59,258 nucleotides of DNA, taken from contig KQ482076.1 in NCBI GenBank assembly GCA_001430745.1, positions 357,801 to 417,058 of the forward strand. Reading direction: 5' to 3'. This document shows positions 58,617-59,258 of the stretch, one piece after another. Every line of letters starts with the position of its first letter. Positions within the stretch are counted from its first letter, which is position 1. Source of the DNA: Auxenochlorella pyrenoidosa (taxonomy: Eukaryota; Chlorophyta; Trebouxiophyceae; Chlorellales; Chlorellaceae). A model generated the notes under the pieces. The model saw nothing but the letters and a program-made list of their open reading frames with translations. It made no database searches and was not told the origin of the DNA. Both the position numbers and the translations under genes were made by a program.

Positions 58617-59258
58617 TCAGAGCATGCCCAGCTTGCGCTTCATGCGCAGGCCTGCAGCAAGCAGTTGCGCGCACACCCTGCTGTCAGCAGCTGTGAGGGC
58701 GTGCAGCGCTGACGGCTCGACTAAGCCTGCCGATCAGGAGAAATTCAGTCGCACACAGCCCAACAGCAGCCGAAATGACCGAGGCACCGGCATCCCCCCT
58801 CCCACTCACCATCGGCGTTGCAGTAGGTCAGGCCGTTGATGGTGCGCCACAGCGGCGTCGTGCCTGCAGGCGTGCACCCAGGGATGCGACACAGCTGTGG
58901 GCAGAGCGGCCATGGCGCGCAAGCACCACAGACAGCCGCAGATGTCTTCGCATATGATCACCCAGCGCTCGTGCCACCAGCCTGCACCTGCTTGATCGGC
59001 TGGGCAGGCACACCAGGCCACAGTGTCCGCCCCTTCAACCAGTGACACCTCCAGCCACCGCTGCACTCCCACGTCCGCAGAGCGCTTCCAGCTCCCTGGG
59101 TGCTGAGAAGCCACCAGTGCAGGAGGCATGGAGCACGGCGTACTCACGTGTGCCACACTCGGCGCAGACCTTGTCTTCCTGAGGCTCCCCCTCATCCATG
59201 AAGGGCGCCAGGCCGCCGTTGGCGCCGTAGGACGCGCTGCGCGGCGGCCGGCCCGGGC
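58617..59258 (-). CDS. GATA-like zinc-finger protein B with a Cys-to-Asp fourth ligand (partial)
   Basis: The three 3'-terminal exons are visible (59148 to beyond 59258; 58810-58863; 58617-58651); the 5' part is off the right edge. They encode VCAECGT, TTPLWRT, NGLTYCNADG and LRMKRKLGML-stop. The two last exons have the same lengths (54 and 35 nt) and phases as in the gene at 6952-8057, and the same Asp replaces the fourth zinc Cys. The visible N-terminal part (GANGGLAPFMDEGEPQEDK) is unlike that of copy A. It is therefore a diverged paralogue with a conserved finger. Function is inferred only: a DNA-binding or protein-binding module of the GATA type. Confidence 0.87.

Noticed and set aside
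1..59258. tRNA, rRNA, insertion sequences or viral genes
   Set aside because: I saw no cloverleaf-like T-loop in a plausible setting, no rRNA core sequence, and no transposase, integrase or capsid motifs; a tRNA and repeat search would settle it.

Overview
The window is nuclear DNA of a green alga, most like a Chlorella-type trebouxiophyte. It is very GC-rich, and genes are cut into many short exons by introns with GTGAGT/GTGCGC-like donors and CTGCAG acceptors. The proteins match plant and algal families: a plastid ABC1 kinase, a SOS1-type antiporter, GATA-like fingers, and a plant-type alpha/beta hydrolase carrying a Pro-rich cell-wall-like stretch. Nothing suggests a bacterial, viral or organellar segment. 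I saw no operon, rRNA, tRNA or CRISPR array. Two runs of N (21020-21916 and 38268-39200) are assembly gaps.

Layout from left to right: partial alpha/beta-hydrolase paralogue A (-, to 1073); gamma-glutamyl hydrolase (-, 1800-5793); GATA-like finger protein A (+, 6952-8057); a giant SOS1-like Na+/H+ antiporter (-, 9005-22671, crossing a gap); plastid ABC1-family kinase (-, 23545-29795); alpha/beta-hydrolase paralogue B with a Pro-rich stalk and a transmembrane anchor (+, 30829-35608); hemerythrin-like protein A (-, 36133-38267, 5' end in a gap); hemerythrin-like protein B (+, 40074-41854); a seven-finger CCCH protein (+, 42053-50129); an 87-residue four-exon gene (+, 50315-51151); CutC (+, 51892-53931); a CE2-type SGNH esterase (-, 54157-57934); and GATA-like finger protein B (-, 58617 to the right edge). 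Exon models were built by hand from splice sites, reading frame and family conservation. Single boundaries may be off by a base or more.

The genes do not form one pathway. The most notable pattern is that three families occur twice in 59 kb: alpha/beta hydrolase, hemerythrin-like, and GATA-like with an altered fourth zinc ligand. In each pair one or both members have changed key residues. The GATA-like pair keeps identical splice positions, an identical 54-nt exon and the same Cys-to-Asp change, so it looks like a real, selected subfamily. Other observations are several GC-AG introns supported by protein alignment, long poly-C tracts acting as polypyrimidine tracts, and tandem copies of a 3' splice site inside the antiporter gene.
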